From the NCBI GenBank assembly GCA_934486705.1, contig CAKSQS010000002.1, forward strand, positions 62,001-126,000: a stretch of DNA of 64,000 bases. The letters are read 5' to 3'. Made by a program: the position numbers and the translations under genes. Within the stretch, counting starts at the first letter, position 1, and every line of letters begins with the position of its first letter. This document shows, piece after piece, positions 35,149-45,464 of this stretch. The DNA comes from an uncultured Eubacteriales bacterium (lineage in GTDB: Bacteria > Bacillota > Clostridia > Oscillospirales > Acutalibacteraceae). Below the pieces are notes generated by a model that was not told where the DNA came from, searched no databases, and saw only the letters and a program-made list of their open reading frames with translations.

Positions 35149-38016
35149 TTGAATCCTTACAGATTAAAAAGGCTATTGTGCGGAGTCGCCGCGGCGGTAA
35201 TAACAGTTACGGCAGCGGCGGGCGGCAAGGTATTTGCCGAAGAAAGCAATGGCAGGGAATTGTATTTCCCGGAGAATACCCTCACAGAGGGAGCGACCGA
35301 CTACAGCAGCTACATTTCAGGGTATGAGCGGGCGGATAATTCCGGTGAAGTAATAGTGCTCGACGCCGATAGTATTCAGAATAATAATTCCGTATTTTAC
35401 GAAAGCTATGAGGGCGGAAAGGGTAAATCCGTTTATATTGCAGAGGGGAAACAGGAAACCTGGGACTTTAATGTTAAAAAAACGGGGTTTTATACGCTTT
35501 CGGTGAATTATTACCCGGTTGAGGGGTATCAAAGCCCTATTCAGACGGATATATTGCTTGACGGAAGACTGCCGTTTAAGGAGTCGGGCGGCGTTACGTT
35601 TTCAAGAGTATGGAACGATACTGAAAAAAGCAAAGCCTATGATACGCAGGGTAACGAGATATTGCCCGGTCAATCGGAGTTTCCGCGCTGGATGTCGGCG
35701 TTTGCAGAGGACGGTACGGGCTATTCGGGCGGCGCGCTTAAATACTGTCTTACCGAGGGCAGCCACACCCTCACCGTGAAATGCAGCCGCGAAAATATAC
35801 TTATAGGCTCGCTTGAATTTTCCGCGGTTGAGCCTGTGCCCGAATATGCGGCTGTAGCGGCGGGTTATGAAAAATCAGGCTATAAATCCGTTTCGCCAAA
35901 GACAGCCGTTACTGTTCAGGGGGAGAACGCTGCTGCTAAATCCGACCAGACGCTTTACCCTCAGGCGGACAGAACATCGCCGAGCGTTGAGCCGTATAAT
36001 GCGGCGCATATATGCTATAACACCATAGGCGGCTCTCAGTGGAAAACCGTCGGGCAATGGATCGAGTGGCAGGTAGAGCTGCCTGAAAGCGGACTTTACA
36101 CGATCTCCGCGCATTTTAAGCAGGCGCTGAAATCAGGCAATGCAAGTGTAAGAGAGCTTTACATAGACGGCTCTTTACCGTTTGCCGAGGCGGCGAATAT
36201 AACCTTTCCGTATAAAGGCAGCTGGCAGCTTTCGGCAATTTCTGATGGAAACGGAACGCCTTACAGCTTTTATCTTGAAAAGGGCGTCCACACGCTCAGG
36301 CTGAAGGTCGGGCTTGGCAAAAGCGCGGATGTGCTTTTGCAGGCGGGTAAATATTTAAGCGAGCTTAACCGTATTTACAGGGAGATAGTGGTTGTTACAG
36401 GTGTTTCCCCCGATATGTACCGCAGCTATAACCTTGATAAGGTAATACCCGATACAATAGCGGATATGAAAAAAATATGCGGTCAGCTGAAAGAGCTTGA
36501 AAAAAGCGTGAGCGCGTCGGGCGGCGGCACGGATAAAAACCTTGCCGATATAAAAAGGATATATATTCAATTAGAGCAAATGACGGCGGACAGCGACACT
36601 ATACCCAAGCGCCTGACGAATTTTAAGGATAATATTTCTTCCTTCGGCGCATGGATAAATTCGGCGGCAGAGCAGCCGCTTGAGCTTGATTATATCGCCT
36701 TTAACCCTTTAAACCGAGAGCTCGGCAAGGGTGACGCGGGTTTTCTTGCTATGGCAAAGCATTACCTTACCCAGTTTGTATGGTCGTTTGTAACCGACTA
36801 TGCGTCGGTAGGGCAGATGACCGATGATTTGACAAGAAAAATTACCGTATGGCAGACAACCGGCAGGGATCAGGCGCAGGTTTTGAAATCGCTCATAAAC
36901 AGCTCGTTTACGCCGAAAAGCTCTGTTTCGGTGGATTTACAGCTTGTTTCGGCAAATTCGCTTATGTCGGCAATACTTGCCGGAATAGGACCTGATGTAT
37001 CGCTCGGCGTGGGTCAGGATACGCCTATGAATCTTGCGCTGCGCAACGCCGTAACGGATCTGGCGCAGTTTTCCAATCTGTCCGATTTGCTTTCGGAATT
37101 TTCGGAAAGCACCTGCAAGCCGTTCCGCTTCGACGACGGTATATACGCTTTGCCTGAAACTATCAATTATCCCATGCTGTTTTACAGAAAGGATATATTA
37201 AAAGAGCTCGGCATTGAAATTTCCGACCTTGAAACATGGGATAAAATACTGAAAAATGTATTGCCCACGCTTAAAAAAAGCTCGCTTTCCTTCGGCGTTC
37301 TGCCCTCGATGAACAATTACCTTATGTTCCTTTATCAGCGCGGAGGGCGGCTGTATACCGACGGCGGGAAAAATGTCGCGCTCGATTCGGCTGAGGCCGT
37401 GGGCGCTATGCGGGATTATTCAATGCTTTACACGCAATATGGGCTTGAACTGGCGTTTGACTTTGCCAACCGTTTCCGCAGCGGCGAAATGCCGGTGGCG
37501 GTGACCGAATTTACCGCCTATAATCAGCTTACGGTGTTTGCGCCGGAAATTAAGGGAGTATGGGGAATGCTGCCCGTACCCGGGCGGGATGACGGCGACG
37601 GAATAAACCATTCCTGCATATCCACCGTTTCGGGCGATATAATTCTTGCAAAATCAAAGGATAAAGAGGCTTCATGGGAATTTCTTAAATGGTGGCTTTC
37701 GGCGGAAACACAGGCGGCGTACGGTAAATCGATAGAAAGCACGGTAGGTTCGGCTGCAAGATATAATCCTGCAAACAGCAAGGCTTTCGGAACGGTTCAG
37801 TGGGATTCGGATGTACGCGCAAGCCTTATGTACCAATCAAAGCTTGCAAGCCCGATAGACGAGGTGCCCGGCGGGTACTTTACCTCGCGGCTTTATGATT
37901 TCGCTTTCAGGGATATTGTGTATAAAAACAAGGACGTTCGCGCCGCTATGACCGACGCAGCGCTCGATATTAACACGGAAATGCGCACAAAGCGCGAGGA
38001 ATACGGTTTGGAATAA
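35149..38016 (+). CDS. Large solute-binding protein with two N-terminal carbohydrate-binding-like modules
   Basis: 955 residues: signal peptide (to ~30, with no lipobox Cys), two jelly-roll CBM6/35-like modules (about 60-228 and 255-400; FYTLSVNYYPVEG, LYTISAHFKQA, KGVHTLRLKVG), a helical linker (~405-555), then an ABC binding fold (~560-945; LPETINYPMLFYRKDILKEL, SWEFLKWWLSAETQAAYG). TTG at 35149 is the start, backed by AGGAGGGT six bases before it. It directly precedes two permease genes and is surely part of that transporter. The lack of a lipid anchor is odd for a Gram-positive binding protein; retention could come from the uncleaved signal or the hydrophobic stretch near 535-550. Confidence 0.88.
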   Translation: MNPYRLKRLLCGVAAAVITVTAAAGGKVFAEESNGRELYFPENTLTEGATDYSSYISGYERADNSGEVIVLDADSIQNNNSVFYESYEGGKGKSVYIAEGKQETWDFNVKKTGFYTLSVNYYPVEGYQSPIQTDILLDGRLPFKESGGVTFSRVWNDTEKSKAYDTQGNEILPGQSEFPRWMSAFAEDGTGYSGGALKYCLTEGSHTLTVKCSRENILIGSLEFSAVEPVPEYAAVAAGYEKSGYKSVSPKTAVTVQGENAAAKSDQTLYPQADRTSPSVEPYNAAHICYNTIGGSQWKTVGQWIEWQVELPESGLYTISAHFKQALKSGNASVRELYIDGSLPFAEAANITFPYKGSWQLSAISDGNGTPYSFYLEKGVHTLRLKVGLGKSADVLLQAGKYLSELNRIYREIVVVTGVSPDMYRSYNLDKVIPDTIADMKKICGQLKELEKSVSASGGGTDKNLADIKRIYIQLEQMTADSDTIPKRLTNFKDNISSFGAWINSAAEQPLELDYIAFNPLNRELGKGDAGFLAMAKHYLTQFVWSFVTDYASVGQMTDDLTRKITVWQTTGRDQAQVLKSLINSSFTPKSSVSVDLQLVSANSLMSAILAGIGPDVSLGVGQDTPMNLALRNAVTDLAQFSNLSDLLSEFSESTCKPFRFDDGIYALPETINYPMLFYRKDILKELGIEISDLETWDKILKNVLPTLKKSSLSFGVLPSMNNYLMFLYQRGGRLYTDGGKNVALDSAEAVGAMRDYSMLYTQYGLELAFDFANRFRSGEMPVAVTEFTAYNQLTVFAPEIKGVWGMLPVPGRDDGDGINHSCISTVSGDIILAKSKDKEASWEFLKWWLSAETQAAYGKSIESTVGSAARYNPANSKAFGTVQWDSDVRASLMYQSKLASPIDEVPGGYFTSRLYDFAFRDIVYKNKDVRAAMTDAALDINTEMRTKREEYGLE

Positions 38017-38036
38017 TATATTTAGGGTGATTGGCA

Positions 38037-38951
38037 ATGAAAAAAACCGAGTGCAACGCATTGAAAAAAACGCCTGCGATAATAAAATATCGCGAGGACT
38101 ATTTGTTTATGCTGCCGTATCTTTTAATTTTTGCAATATTCACGGTGTTTCCGGTTCTTGTGGCAATGTTTTTCAGCCTTACCCGTTTTGATATTGTGCA
38201 GCTGCCGCATTTTACGGGCTTGAAGAATTATTTCAGGCTTTTTATTGAGGACAGTCTTTTCCCGCTGGCGCTTAAAAACACGCTTCTGCTTGCGGTTATA
38301 ACAGGACCGGGCGGCTTTTTTCTGAGTTTGCTGCTTGCGTGGGTCTTAAATGAATTTGACGACAGGCTGAGGGCTGTGCTTACAATGCTTTGCTATGCTC
38401 CTACGCTCAGCGGCGGCGCATATATGATATGGAATATAATTTACAGCGGCGACTCATACGGCTTTTTAAACGGAATACTTATAAATCTCGGAATAATTTA
38501 TTCGCCCATACAGTGGCTTACCGATTCAAAATATATGATGATTTCGGCAATAATAGTTATTTTATGGATGAGCTTCGGCTCGGGCTTTCTTTCGATGATA
38601 GCCGGCTTTAAAAATGTTGACCGCACGCAGTATGAGGCGGCAGCGGTAGACGGAATAAAGAACAGATATCAGGAGCTTTGGTACATCACCCTGCCATCTA
38701 TGAAGCCGCAGCTTATGTTCAGCGCGGTTATGAGCATTACAAGCTCTTTTGGAATGGGGGATATTATAACCGCGATTTACGGCTTTCCAAGCTCAAATTA
38801 CGCCTTATACACATTAGTGCATATGCTTCAGGATTACGGCAACACACGGTTTGAAATGGGGTATGCCTCGGCTATTGCAACGGTGCTGTTTTTGATAATG
38901 GTGCTTTCAAACCATTTTGTTCAAAAGCTGATAAGAAAGGTGGGAAACTGA
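38037..38951 (+). CDS. ABC sugar permease, MalF/UgpA type
   Basis: A 304-residue inner-membrane permease with six hydrophobic segments and the EAA loop (YEAAAVDGIKNRYQELWYITLP in part) that docks the ATPase. ATG 38037 is preferred over an in-frame TTG at 38031, as AGGGTG is 8 bases before it. It pairs with the MalG-type permease immediately downstream and the binding protein upstream. No ATPase gene lies in the window, so a shared MsmX/UgpC-like ATPase elsewhere is inferred. Confidence 0.93.
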   Translation: MKKTECNALKKTPAIIKYREDYLFMLPYLLIFAIFTVFPVLVAMFFSLTRFDIVQLPHFTGLKNYFRLFIEDSLFPLALKNTLLLAVITGPGGFFLSLLLAWVLNEFDDRLRAVLTMLCYAPTLSGGAYMIWNIIYSGDSYGFLNGILINLGIIYSPIQWLTDSKYMMISAIIVILWMSFGSGFLSMIAGFKNVDRTQYEAAAVDGIKNRYQELWYITLPSMKPQLMFSAVMSITSSFGMGDIITAIYGFPSSNYALYTLVHMLQDYGNTRFEMGYASAIATVLFLIMVLSNHFVQKLIRKVGN

Positions 38952-39821
38952 GTGAAAAGCTTGCGCGCCCTTAACAGAAGCGGTAAGGTGAACCGCTCAA
39001 GGCTCGGAACGGCGGCGCTTTTTATTGTGCTGTTTTGCTTTGCCTGTGTTATGGCTTTTCCTATGGCGCTTATTATTGCAAATGCGTTTAAGCCGCAGGA
39101 TGAGCTGTGGGTGTTCCCGCCGAGACTTATACCGAATAATCCCACAGCCGAAAATTTCCGTAATATGTTTACGGTTATGTCAAACTCGCAGGTGCCGTTT
39201 TTAAGATACATTTTCAATACGGTTTTAATAACCGCAACAGGCACTGTCGGTCATATAATCCTTTCATCAATGTGCGCCTTTCCTCTGGCAAAGAAGAAAT
39301 TCCCCGGGCGTAACGTCATATTCAAAATTGTGGTGCTGGCGCTTATGTTCAACGCAACCGTTACCGCAATTCCGAATTTTCTTACAATGACCTGGCTGCA
39401 CTGGATAAATACATATCTCTCGTTAATAGTTCCCGCGTTTGGTGCGCCTATCGGGCTATACCTTATGAAGCAGTTTATCGAGCAGCTGCCCGATTCTCTT
39501 TTGGAAGCGGCGCGTATAGACGGCGCAAGCCAGTGGCAGACCTTTTGGAAAATTGTCATGCCGAACGTAAAGGCGGCGTGGCTAACGCTGTTTTTGCTCT
39601 CCTTCCAGAGCCTTTGGGGAATAGGCGCTACAAGCTATATTTACAAGGAAGAAATGAAAACCCTGCCCTATGCTTTGGGACAAATTTTGTCCGGCGGTAT
39701 ATCGCGCGCCGGCGTGGGGGCGGCAGTTTCGGTATTTATGCTTATTGTTCCGGTTATGATTTTCATTTTCAGCCAGAGCAACATTATTGAAACAATGGCG
39801 TCCTCCGGTATGAAGGAATAA
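38952..39821 (+). CDS. ABC sugar permease, MalG/UgpE type
   Basis: A 289-residue membrane protein with about six helices and the EAA motif LEAARIDGASQWQTFWKI. The GTG start at 38952 directly follows the stop of the MalF-type gene; AAAGGTGG is 8 bases upstream. Second half of the first permease pair. Confidence 0.93.
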   Translation: MKSLRALNRSGKVNRSRLGTAALFIVLFCFACVMAFPMALIIANAFKPQDELWVFPPRLIPNNPTAENFRNMFTVMSNSQVPFLRYIFNTVLITATGTVGHIILSSMCAFPLAKKKFPGRNVIFKIVVLALMFNATVTAIPNFLTMTWLHWINTYLSLIVPAFGAPIGLYLMKQFIEQLPDSLLEAARIDGASQWQTFWKIVMPNVKAAWLTLFLLSFQSLWGIGATSYIYKEEMKTLPYALGQILSGGISRAGVGAAVSVFMLIVPVMIFIFSQSNIIETMASSGMKE

Positions 39822-39851
39822 CGCACGGCTTTACGCAGTAAGGAGTTATAA

Positions 39852-41930
39852 ATGAAAAAACGATATATAACACTCTTAATTATCGCAGTAATGGCTGTAA
39901 TAATGCTTGCCCCTGCCGCGTCGGCGGCGGATATAACGGAGGATCTGCCGTATTCTGCGTACTCCTATAATAATTCCGATAAGCCCGTTGCGCTTCCCGC
40001 ACCGTATACGGTTACAAAAACGCTTATAGGCGAGGATATGGGAACCGCCCCGTTTACCGATTTAAACGATATTTTCTACGACGGAGCAGATACGGTTTAT
40101 ATCTGTGACAGCGGAAACAACAGAATTGTTATAACCGATACGGACTTTAAAATTAAAAAAATTCTCTCTGATTTTGAAAACGGCGGAAATCGCGACGGTT
40201 TCAGCACCCCGGGAGGAATTTATGCAAACGAAAATCTGATTTACATTGCCGATACGGGCAATTCAAGGATAGCGGTATTTGATAAAAAGACCTTTAAGCT
40301 GAACAAAATAATTGAAAAGCCAGAAATACTTCTTTTGGGCGATGATTATACCTTCAGCCCTACTGATATAACGGTTGATAACGCCGGGCGCATTTATGTT
40401 ATTGCCACGGGAATAAACCAGGGACTTATATGCCTTGATGAAAACGGGAAATTCAGCACCTTTTCGGGCGCGCCGCAGGTTACGCCGAATATGGCGGAGC
40501 GGCTTTGGAGAAAATTCGCCACAAAAAAGCAGCTTGAACAAATGCAGCAATATGTGCCGACCGAGTATTCCGCCGCGCTTATTGATAAAAACGGCTTTAT
40601 ATATGCAGTGTCGCAAAGCTCGGTTGATACTCCGGTAGCAAAGCTTAACAGCGAAGGAAAAAATGTTCTGGTAAAGCCGAGCGCCGATTTTAAATACGGC
40701 GATCTGGCGTATGACAGCAAGGAAACACCGGGCTTTACAGATATAGCGTTGGATGAAAACCAATCGTATTTTTTGCTTGACTCAAAGCACGGCAAAATAT
40801 ATACCTATGCCCGCGACGGCTACTTAATGTATGCCTTCGGTGGAAGCGGCTCGCAAAAGGGGCTTTTTCTCTCTGCCGGCGCTATTGAAATAATAAACGG
40901 CAAAATAGCCGTTGCCGACCGCATAAAGGGGTCTATTACACTGTTTGAGTGCACTCAGTTCGGCAAGAGCGTTAATCTTGCGCTGAAACAGTTTGACGAC
41001 GGCGAGTACGAGGAAGCGGGAAAGACCTGGAAAAGCATTTCCGAAATGGCGTCGGGCTATATATTGGCGCAGGTAGGAATTGCGAAAACCGATATTCAGC
41101 ACCGCGATTACCGCGCCGCTATGAAAAGGCTCAAACCCATAAATGAAAGGGAGCTGTATGCCGACGTTTTTGAACGTATGAGAGATGAGTTTATAAAGAA
41201 TAATTTTTATAAGCTTATAGCGGCGGCTGTTGCGTCAGCAGCGGTGGCGGTGGTTATTAACAGGCTTTTGAAAAAATCCGAAGCGTATGACCGCATAAAG
41301 CAAAGCGATACGCTGAGCTATCTCAGATACACGCGATATGTTATTTTCCACCCGTTTGACGGCTTTTGGGATATAAAGCGCGAAAAAAAGGGAAACGCCC
41401 GCACCGCCTTAATAATTTTAGCGCTGTTTATTTTATGCTACGGCATTAGGGCGCAGTTCAGCGGATATGTTGTTACGGGCATTATAAGCAGCGAGGTAAA
41501 CGCCCTTTACAGCATAGCTATGATTATTATTCCGCTCGGCTTTTGGGTGGTTTCAAATTGGTGCTTTACCGCCCTTATGGACGGCGAGGGGAATATGAAG
41601 GATATATTCACCGCCTCGTGCTACGCGTTGACGCCGTATGTGCTGTTCAGCGTGCCTATGTTCATATTCTCGCATATTTTAACCTCATCCGAGGCGGCGT
41701 TTTATAATGTTGCCGATACCGTGTGCCTTATATGGGTGTTACTGCTGCTGTTTTTCGGTATGATGACGACCCACAGCTATTCGCTTTCAAAGTCGGTTCT
41801 TACCGCAGTGCTTACACTGGTGGGAATTTGCCTTATGATTTTTATTCTTCTGCTTATAACCAACGTTATGCAGCAGGTGATAGTGTATTTTTACAATATT
41901 TACAAGGAACTTTTGTTCCGCACTTATTAG
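39852..41930 (+). CDS. NHL-repeat protein with Yip1 membrane domain
   Basis: 692 residues: signal peptide (ending ASAAD), an NHL beta-propeller (~60-375; repeats such as IYICDSGNNRIVIT in part and IYIADTGNSRIAVFDKK), a short TPR-like helical stretch (~380-450), a membrane helix (~455-475), and a C-terminal Yip1-type domain with about five helices (~515-690; SNWCFTALMDGEGNMKDIFT, ALTPYVLFSVP). The propeller lies outside the cell. I recall similar proteins next to DUF5696 proteins and sugar permeases in clostridia and paenibacilli; their task is unknown. A role in assembling or sensing the transporter is inference. It sits between the two permease pairs. Confidence 0.85.
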   Translation: MKKRYITLLIIAVMAVIMLAPAASAADITEDLPYSAYSYNNSDKPVALPAPYTVTKTLIGEDMGTAPFTDLNDIFYDGADTVYICDSGNNRIVITDTDFKIKKILSDFENGGNRDGFSTPGGIYANENLIYIADTGNSRIAVFDKKTFKLNKIIEKPEILLLGDDYTFSPTDITVDNAGRIYVIATGINQGLICLDENGKFSTFSGAPQVTPNMAERLWRKFATKKQLEQMQQYVPTEYSAALIDKNGFIYAVSQSSVDTPVAKLNSEGKNVLVKPSADFKYGDLAYDSKETPGFTDIALDENQSYFLLDSKHGKIYTYARDGYLMYAFGGSGSQKGLFLSAGAIEIINGKIAVADRIKGSITLFECTQFGKSVNLALKQFDDGEYEEAGKTWKSISEMASGYILAQVGIAKTDIQHRDYRAAMKRLKPINERELYADVFERMRDEFIKNNFYKLIAAAVASAAVAVVINRLLKKSEAYDRIKQSDTLSYLRYTRYVIFHPFDGFWDIKREKKGNARTALIILALFILCYGIRAQFSGYVVTGIISSEVNALYSIAMIIIPLGFWVVSNWCFTALMDGEGNMKDIFTASCYALTPYVLFSVPMFIFSHILTSSEAAFYNVADTVCLIWVLLLLFFGMMTTHSYSLSKSVLTAVLTLVGICLMIFILLLITNVMQQVIVYFYNIYKELLFRTY

Positions 41931-41957
41931 AGTCGGTATTATGGGAGGATTTCGTAA

Positions 41958-44516
41958 ATGGCAGAAATCAAAAGAGCGTCTTCGGTGTTTTTATGCCTTA
42001 TTGTGCTTTTAAATTGCTTGGTCGGGTGCACCGCCGAGAAAACGGCGGCTGTAAAAATGCCGGCGGAGACTTACGAAAACGACTCGGATTGGAGCACGGA
42101 GGACGGCGGGACGGTAACGCTTGAAAACGGCTCTGTAAGGCTTTGCTTTGATTGCTCCACAACGCATTTTACCGTTGAGGATTTAAGAAGCGGAAAGAGC
42201 TACTCCTCTGTGCCGGAAACGGGCGGCGGCTCGTTATCCGATGAAAATGCCGAAAGGCTGCGTTCAGAGCTTACGCTTACATATTATAAGCAGCAAAGCG
42301 AAGCGGAGCTTATGTATTCGGCAAAGGATTCGGTTGACGGCGGGAATTTCAGAGTCCTGAAAAGCGGCGACGCCGTAAGGGTATATTACAGCTTTGGCGA
42401 AAATACCGATAAATATTTTGCGCCGCGCGTTTTCAAAAAAGAGGATTTTGAAAAGCTTGTTTTAAGCAAGCTTGAAAATACGAACGAAAGGCGCAGAATA
42501 TCCGGCTATTATAGGCTTTACGGTGATGATAAATCGGCAAGCGGGTATTCCGAAATGCTTGAAAAATATCCGTCCCTTAAGAAAAACAAGCTTTATATAT
42601 TAGAGGCGGAGGATAACGAAAACGCCCTTTCGGAAATAACCGATTTTATGGCAAGGGTAGGCTACACGCGCGAGCAATACGATAAAATTGTAAAGGAACT
42701 GGATATAACCGTTTCAGGCGGCGAAAAGGCGGGCTTTACCATACCTGTGGAATACAGACTTTGCAGCGACGGCTTTACAGCTACGGTTCTTTCGGGTATG
42801 ATTTCAGAAAACAGTGCGGAGTGTCGGCTGCAAAGCGTTGATTTTTTAGAGTATTTCGCGGCGTGCGGCAAGGACTCTGCAGGGTATTACGTGGTGCCTG
42901 ACGGCTCGGGTACGCTGATAAAAATAAACGGCTCATATAAAACAGATTTTTCGCAAAGCTTTTACGGTACCGATTTTTCCACATTGGGGGAGGGCGGTAA
43001 AACATATCAGAATCTTATGCTGCCTATTTACGGTATAAGTGAAAGCGACGGCGGAATATTGGCGATTGTTGAGTCTGCCGCCGAGGTTGCAAGGCTCAAT
43101 ATAAAAACCATAGGCAATTCAGCGCCCGCAAACCATATATATACCGATTTTACACTGAAAGCGGTGGATGTTACAGATATAGGCGAGAAAACAAACGTGC
43201 CGGTTTATAATATTTTTTCAAATCACCGGCTGAAAATATCGCCGAAAATAAAATTTGTACTCCTGGAAAGCGGTAGGGCTGAATTTACCGATATGGCTGA
43301 ATATTACAGAAATTACCTTTTGGAAAACAAGGGCATAAGCGAGCAGAAAACAGAAAATACGCTGCTGTACCTCGATTACCTTTGTATGATTTTAAAGCCT
43401 GCCTCGGTTATGGGCGTTTCCTACAATAAAAAAACAGTGCTTTCTACTGTAAGCGAGATCACCGAAACGGTGAAAAAGCTTATTGAGAGCGGTGTGAACG
43501 GTATTGCGGTAAGGCTTAGGGGCTACGGTGACGGCGGGCTTACCAATAAGGCGTATAACCGCTTTGAAATTGACCCGAAGGTAGGCTCGGTAAAAGAGCT
43601 TGAAGCTCTTTCGGAAATTTTGAGGAAAAACGGCGGGGAACTGTATTTGGACGCTGATTTTCAGTTTGTTTATTCCGGCGGAAACGGATTTTCAAAAAAG
43701 AACTCCGCCGCGCATTACCTTAACAGAGCGGTGGTTTATAACGGCGGGTACGATATAGTAACCGGAAAGCGCAATTCGCTTATGCTGCCCTGCTATTTCG
43801 TTTCCCCAACCGCTTATTCGGAGTATTCGCTGGGCTTTTTAAGGAGCGCCGAAAAGAAATTTTCAAAGGGGAAGCAGCCGAGTGTTTCCTTCGGCTCGGC
43901 GGGAAGATACCTCGGAAGCGACTACGCCACCAAAAATGATATGGACAGAGCCGAAAGCCTTTATTGCCTTAAAAACGCCCTGACCGAAACCGGAAAAACC
44001 GCAATGTTTGATAACGGAAACGCATATGTTCTGCCCTTTGCAAAGGCGCTTGTAAATGTTCCGCTTACCTCCTCGGCGGTTGATATGGAATATATGCGAA
44101 TACCCCTTTATCAAATGATAATTCACGGCTTGATACCCTATTGCGGCGCGCCGCTTAACCTTGCCGCCGACCCCGAGCGCCATTACCTGCAAAGCGCCGA
44201 ATACGGCGCGGCGCTGTCGGCAACGCTTATAACGCGGGAAAATTCGCTGCTTACAGGCACGGATTACGAGTCGGTTTATTATTCGTTAAATGATTCGGAA
44301 CAGCTTGATGGTCTTATAAGCAGGTATAAAAATATGCGGGAATACCTGAAAAAGGTGAATAACGCCGCAATTACGGGTTATGAGAGGTTAGCCGAAAACC
44401 TTTACTGCACAAGGTATGCCAACGGCGTTAAGGTTTTGGTTAATTACGGCGAAACGGTTAAGGCTGCCTACGGCAGACAGGTAAAGGCAATGAGCTTTTC
44501 GGTTATCTACGAATAG
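41958..44516 (+). CDS. DUF5696-type lipoprotein, possible glycosidase
   Basis: 852 residues. The signal peptide ends in CLVGC, so it is lipid-anchored outside the membrane. An N-terminal beta-sandwich (~55-430; VRLCFDCSTTHFTVEDLRSG, YVVPDGSGTLIKI, DGGILAIVESAAEVA) is followed by a barrel-like half (~440-800; GVNGIAVRLRGYGDGGL, GGELYLDADFQFVY, LYQMIIHGLIPYCGAP). This order, with acidic residues at strand ends, resembles GH31/GH36-clan enzymes, but I can point to no proven catalytic pair. DUF5696 is recalled from similar transporter loci. It is 27 bases after the NHL/Yip1 gene and 7 bases before a permease gene, so all are one transcript. Confidence 0.8.
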   Translation: MAEIKRASSVFLCLIVLLNCLVGCTAEKTAAVKMPAETYENDSDWSTEDGGTVTLENGSVRLCFDCSTTHFTVEDLRSGKSYSSVPETGGGSLSDENAERLRSELTLTYYKQQSEAELMYSAKDSVDGGNFRVLKSGDAVRVYYSFGENTDKYFAPRVFKKEDFEKLVLSKLENTNERRRISGYYRLYGDDKSASGYSEMLEKYPSLKKNKLYILEAEDNENALSEITDFMARVGYTREQYDKIVKELDITVSGGEKAGFTIPVEYRLCSDGFTATVLSGMISENSAECRLQSVDFLEYFAACGKDSAGYYVVPDGSGTLIKINGSYKTDFSQSFYGTDFSTLGEGGKTYQNLMLPIYGISESDGGILAIVESAAEVARLNIKTIGNSAPANHIYTDFTLKAVDVTDIGEKTNVPVYNIFSNHRLKISPKIKFVLLESGRAEFTDMAEYYRNYLLENKGISEQKTENTLLYLDYLCMILKPASVMGVSYNKKTVLSTVSEITETVKKLIESGVNGIAVRLRGYGDGGLTNKAYNRFEIDPKVGSVKELEALSEILRKNGGELYLDADFQFVYSGGNGFSKKNSAAHYLNRAVVYNGGYDIVTGKRNSLMLPCYFVSPTAYSEYSLGFLRSAEKKFSKGKQPSVSFGSAGRYLGSDYATKNDMDRAESLYCLKNALTETGKTAMFDNGNAYVLPFAKALVNVPLTSSAVDMEYMRIPLYQMIIHGLIPYCGAPLNLAADPERHYLQSAEYGAALSATLITRENSLLTGTDYESVYYSLNDSEQLDGLISRYKNMREYLKKVNNAAITGYERLAENLYCTRYANGVKVLVNYGETVKAAYGRQVKAMSFSVIYE

Positions 44517-44523
44517 GAGATGA

Positions 44524-45447
44524 ATGAAAATGAAATTTATAGGTCAGCTGTCCTTAAAGAAAAGACAGGCGGCGGCAGGGTATATTTTCATTATTACCCT
44601 GATTTTGGGTGTACTGTTTGTTTTCATTCCGAGTATTATTAAAACCCTGCGGTTTTCAATGAACGAGATAACCGTTACGGGCGAAGGCTATACGCTGGCG
44701 TATAAGGGCTTGGAATATTATACCGCCGCGCTTACAGAGGACGCGAATTTCATTCCGCTTTTACGCTCCGGTTTAACCTCGCTCATAATTGATATGGTGG
44801 TAATTCTGGTGTTCAGCCTTTTTATAGCAAGCCTTTTAAACCAAAGGTTTAAGGGCAGAATAGTTGCGAGAATTATATTCTTTATACCTGTAATTCTTTC
44901 AACCGGCGCAATAGTAGAGGCGGACAGCTCCATTATGGGCTTCATAGAAAATACCGCTGTTGATACCGGAAACACGGTGGATCTTTCTGAATTTATGCAG
45001 TTCAGCGAGCTGCTTACCTCGCTGAATTTCAGCGAAACGCTCATAAATATAATTGTCGGTGCCGTATCGGGTATATATGACGTTGTGTGCGCCAGCGGAA
45101 TACAAATATTTATACTTTTAGCGGGGCTGCAGGAAATTCCGGCGTCTCTTTACGAGGCGGCGGCAGTTGAGGGCTGCAGCGGCTGGGAATCGTTTTGGAA
45201 AATAACCTTTCCCATGATTTCCCCCCAAATAGCGGTTGCGGTTATTTACACAATAGTGGATTCCTGCTCTCAAAGCAGCCCGTTGTTTACATATATGCAC
45301 GAGGTTGCTTTTAACCGCAATCAGTTCGGGCTTTCAACAGCTATGAGCATCATTTATCTGTTTTGCCTTGCAATAATTATTTCCGCGGTATTCTTTATAC
45401 TGGCTAAATTTATTAAGAGCAAGTCGCAGAACGACGGCATTATATAG
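44524..45447 (+). CDS. ABC sugar permease, second pair, MalF type
   Basis: A 307-residue permease with six membrane segments and the EAA loop YEAAAVEGCSGWESFWKI. The ribosome site AGGAG (44515-44519) is 4 bases from ATG 44524 and 10 from ATG 44530, so the start is not fully certain. Coupled to the DUF5696 gene just upstream. It probably works with the binding lipoprotein at 27904. Confidence 0.92.
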   Translation: MKMKFIGQLSLKKRQAAAGYIFIITLILGVLFVFIPSIIKTLRFSMNEITVTGEGYTLAYKGLEYYTAALTEDANFIPLLRSGLTSLIIDMVVILVFSLFIASLLNQRFKGRIVARIIFFIPVILSTGAIVEADSSIMGFIENTAVDTGNTVDLSEFMQFSELLTSLNFSETLINIIVGAVSGIYDVVCASGIQIFILLAGLQEIPASLYEAAAVEGCSGWESFWKITFPMISPQIAVAVIYTIVDSCSQSSPLFTYMHEVAFNRNQFGLSTAMSIIYLFCLAIIISAVFFILAKFIKSKSQNDGII

Positions 45448-45464
45448 AAAGCGGGTGGAAAATT

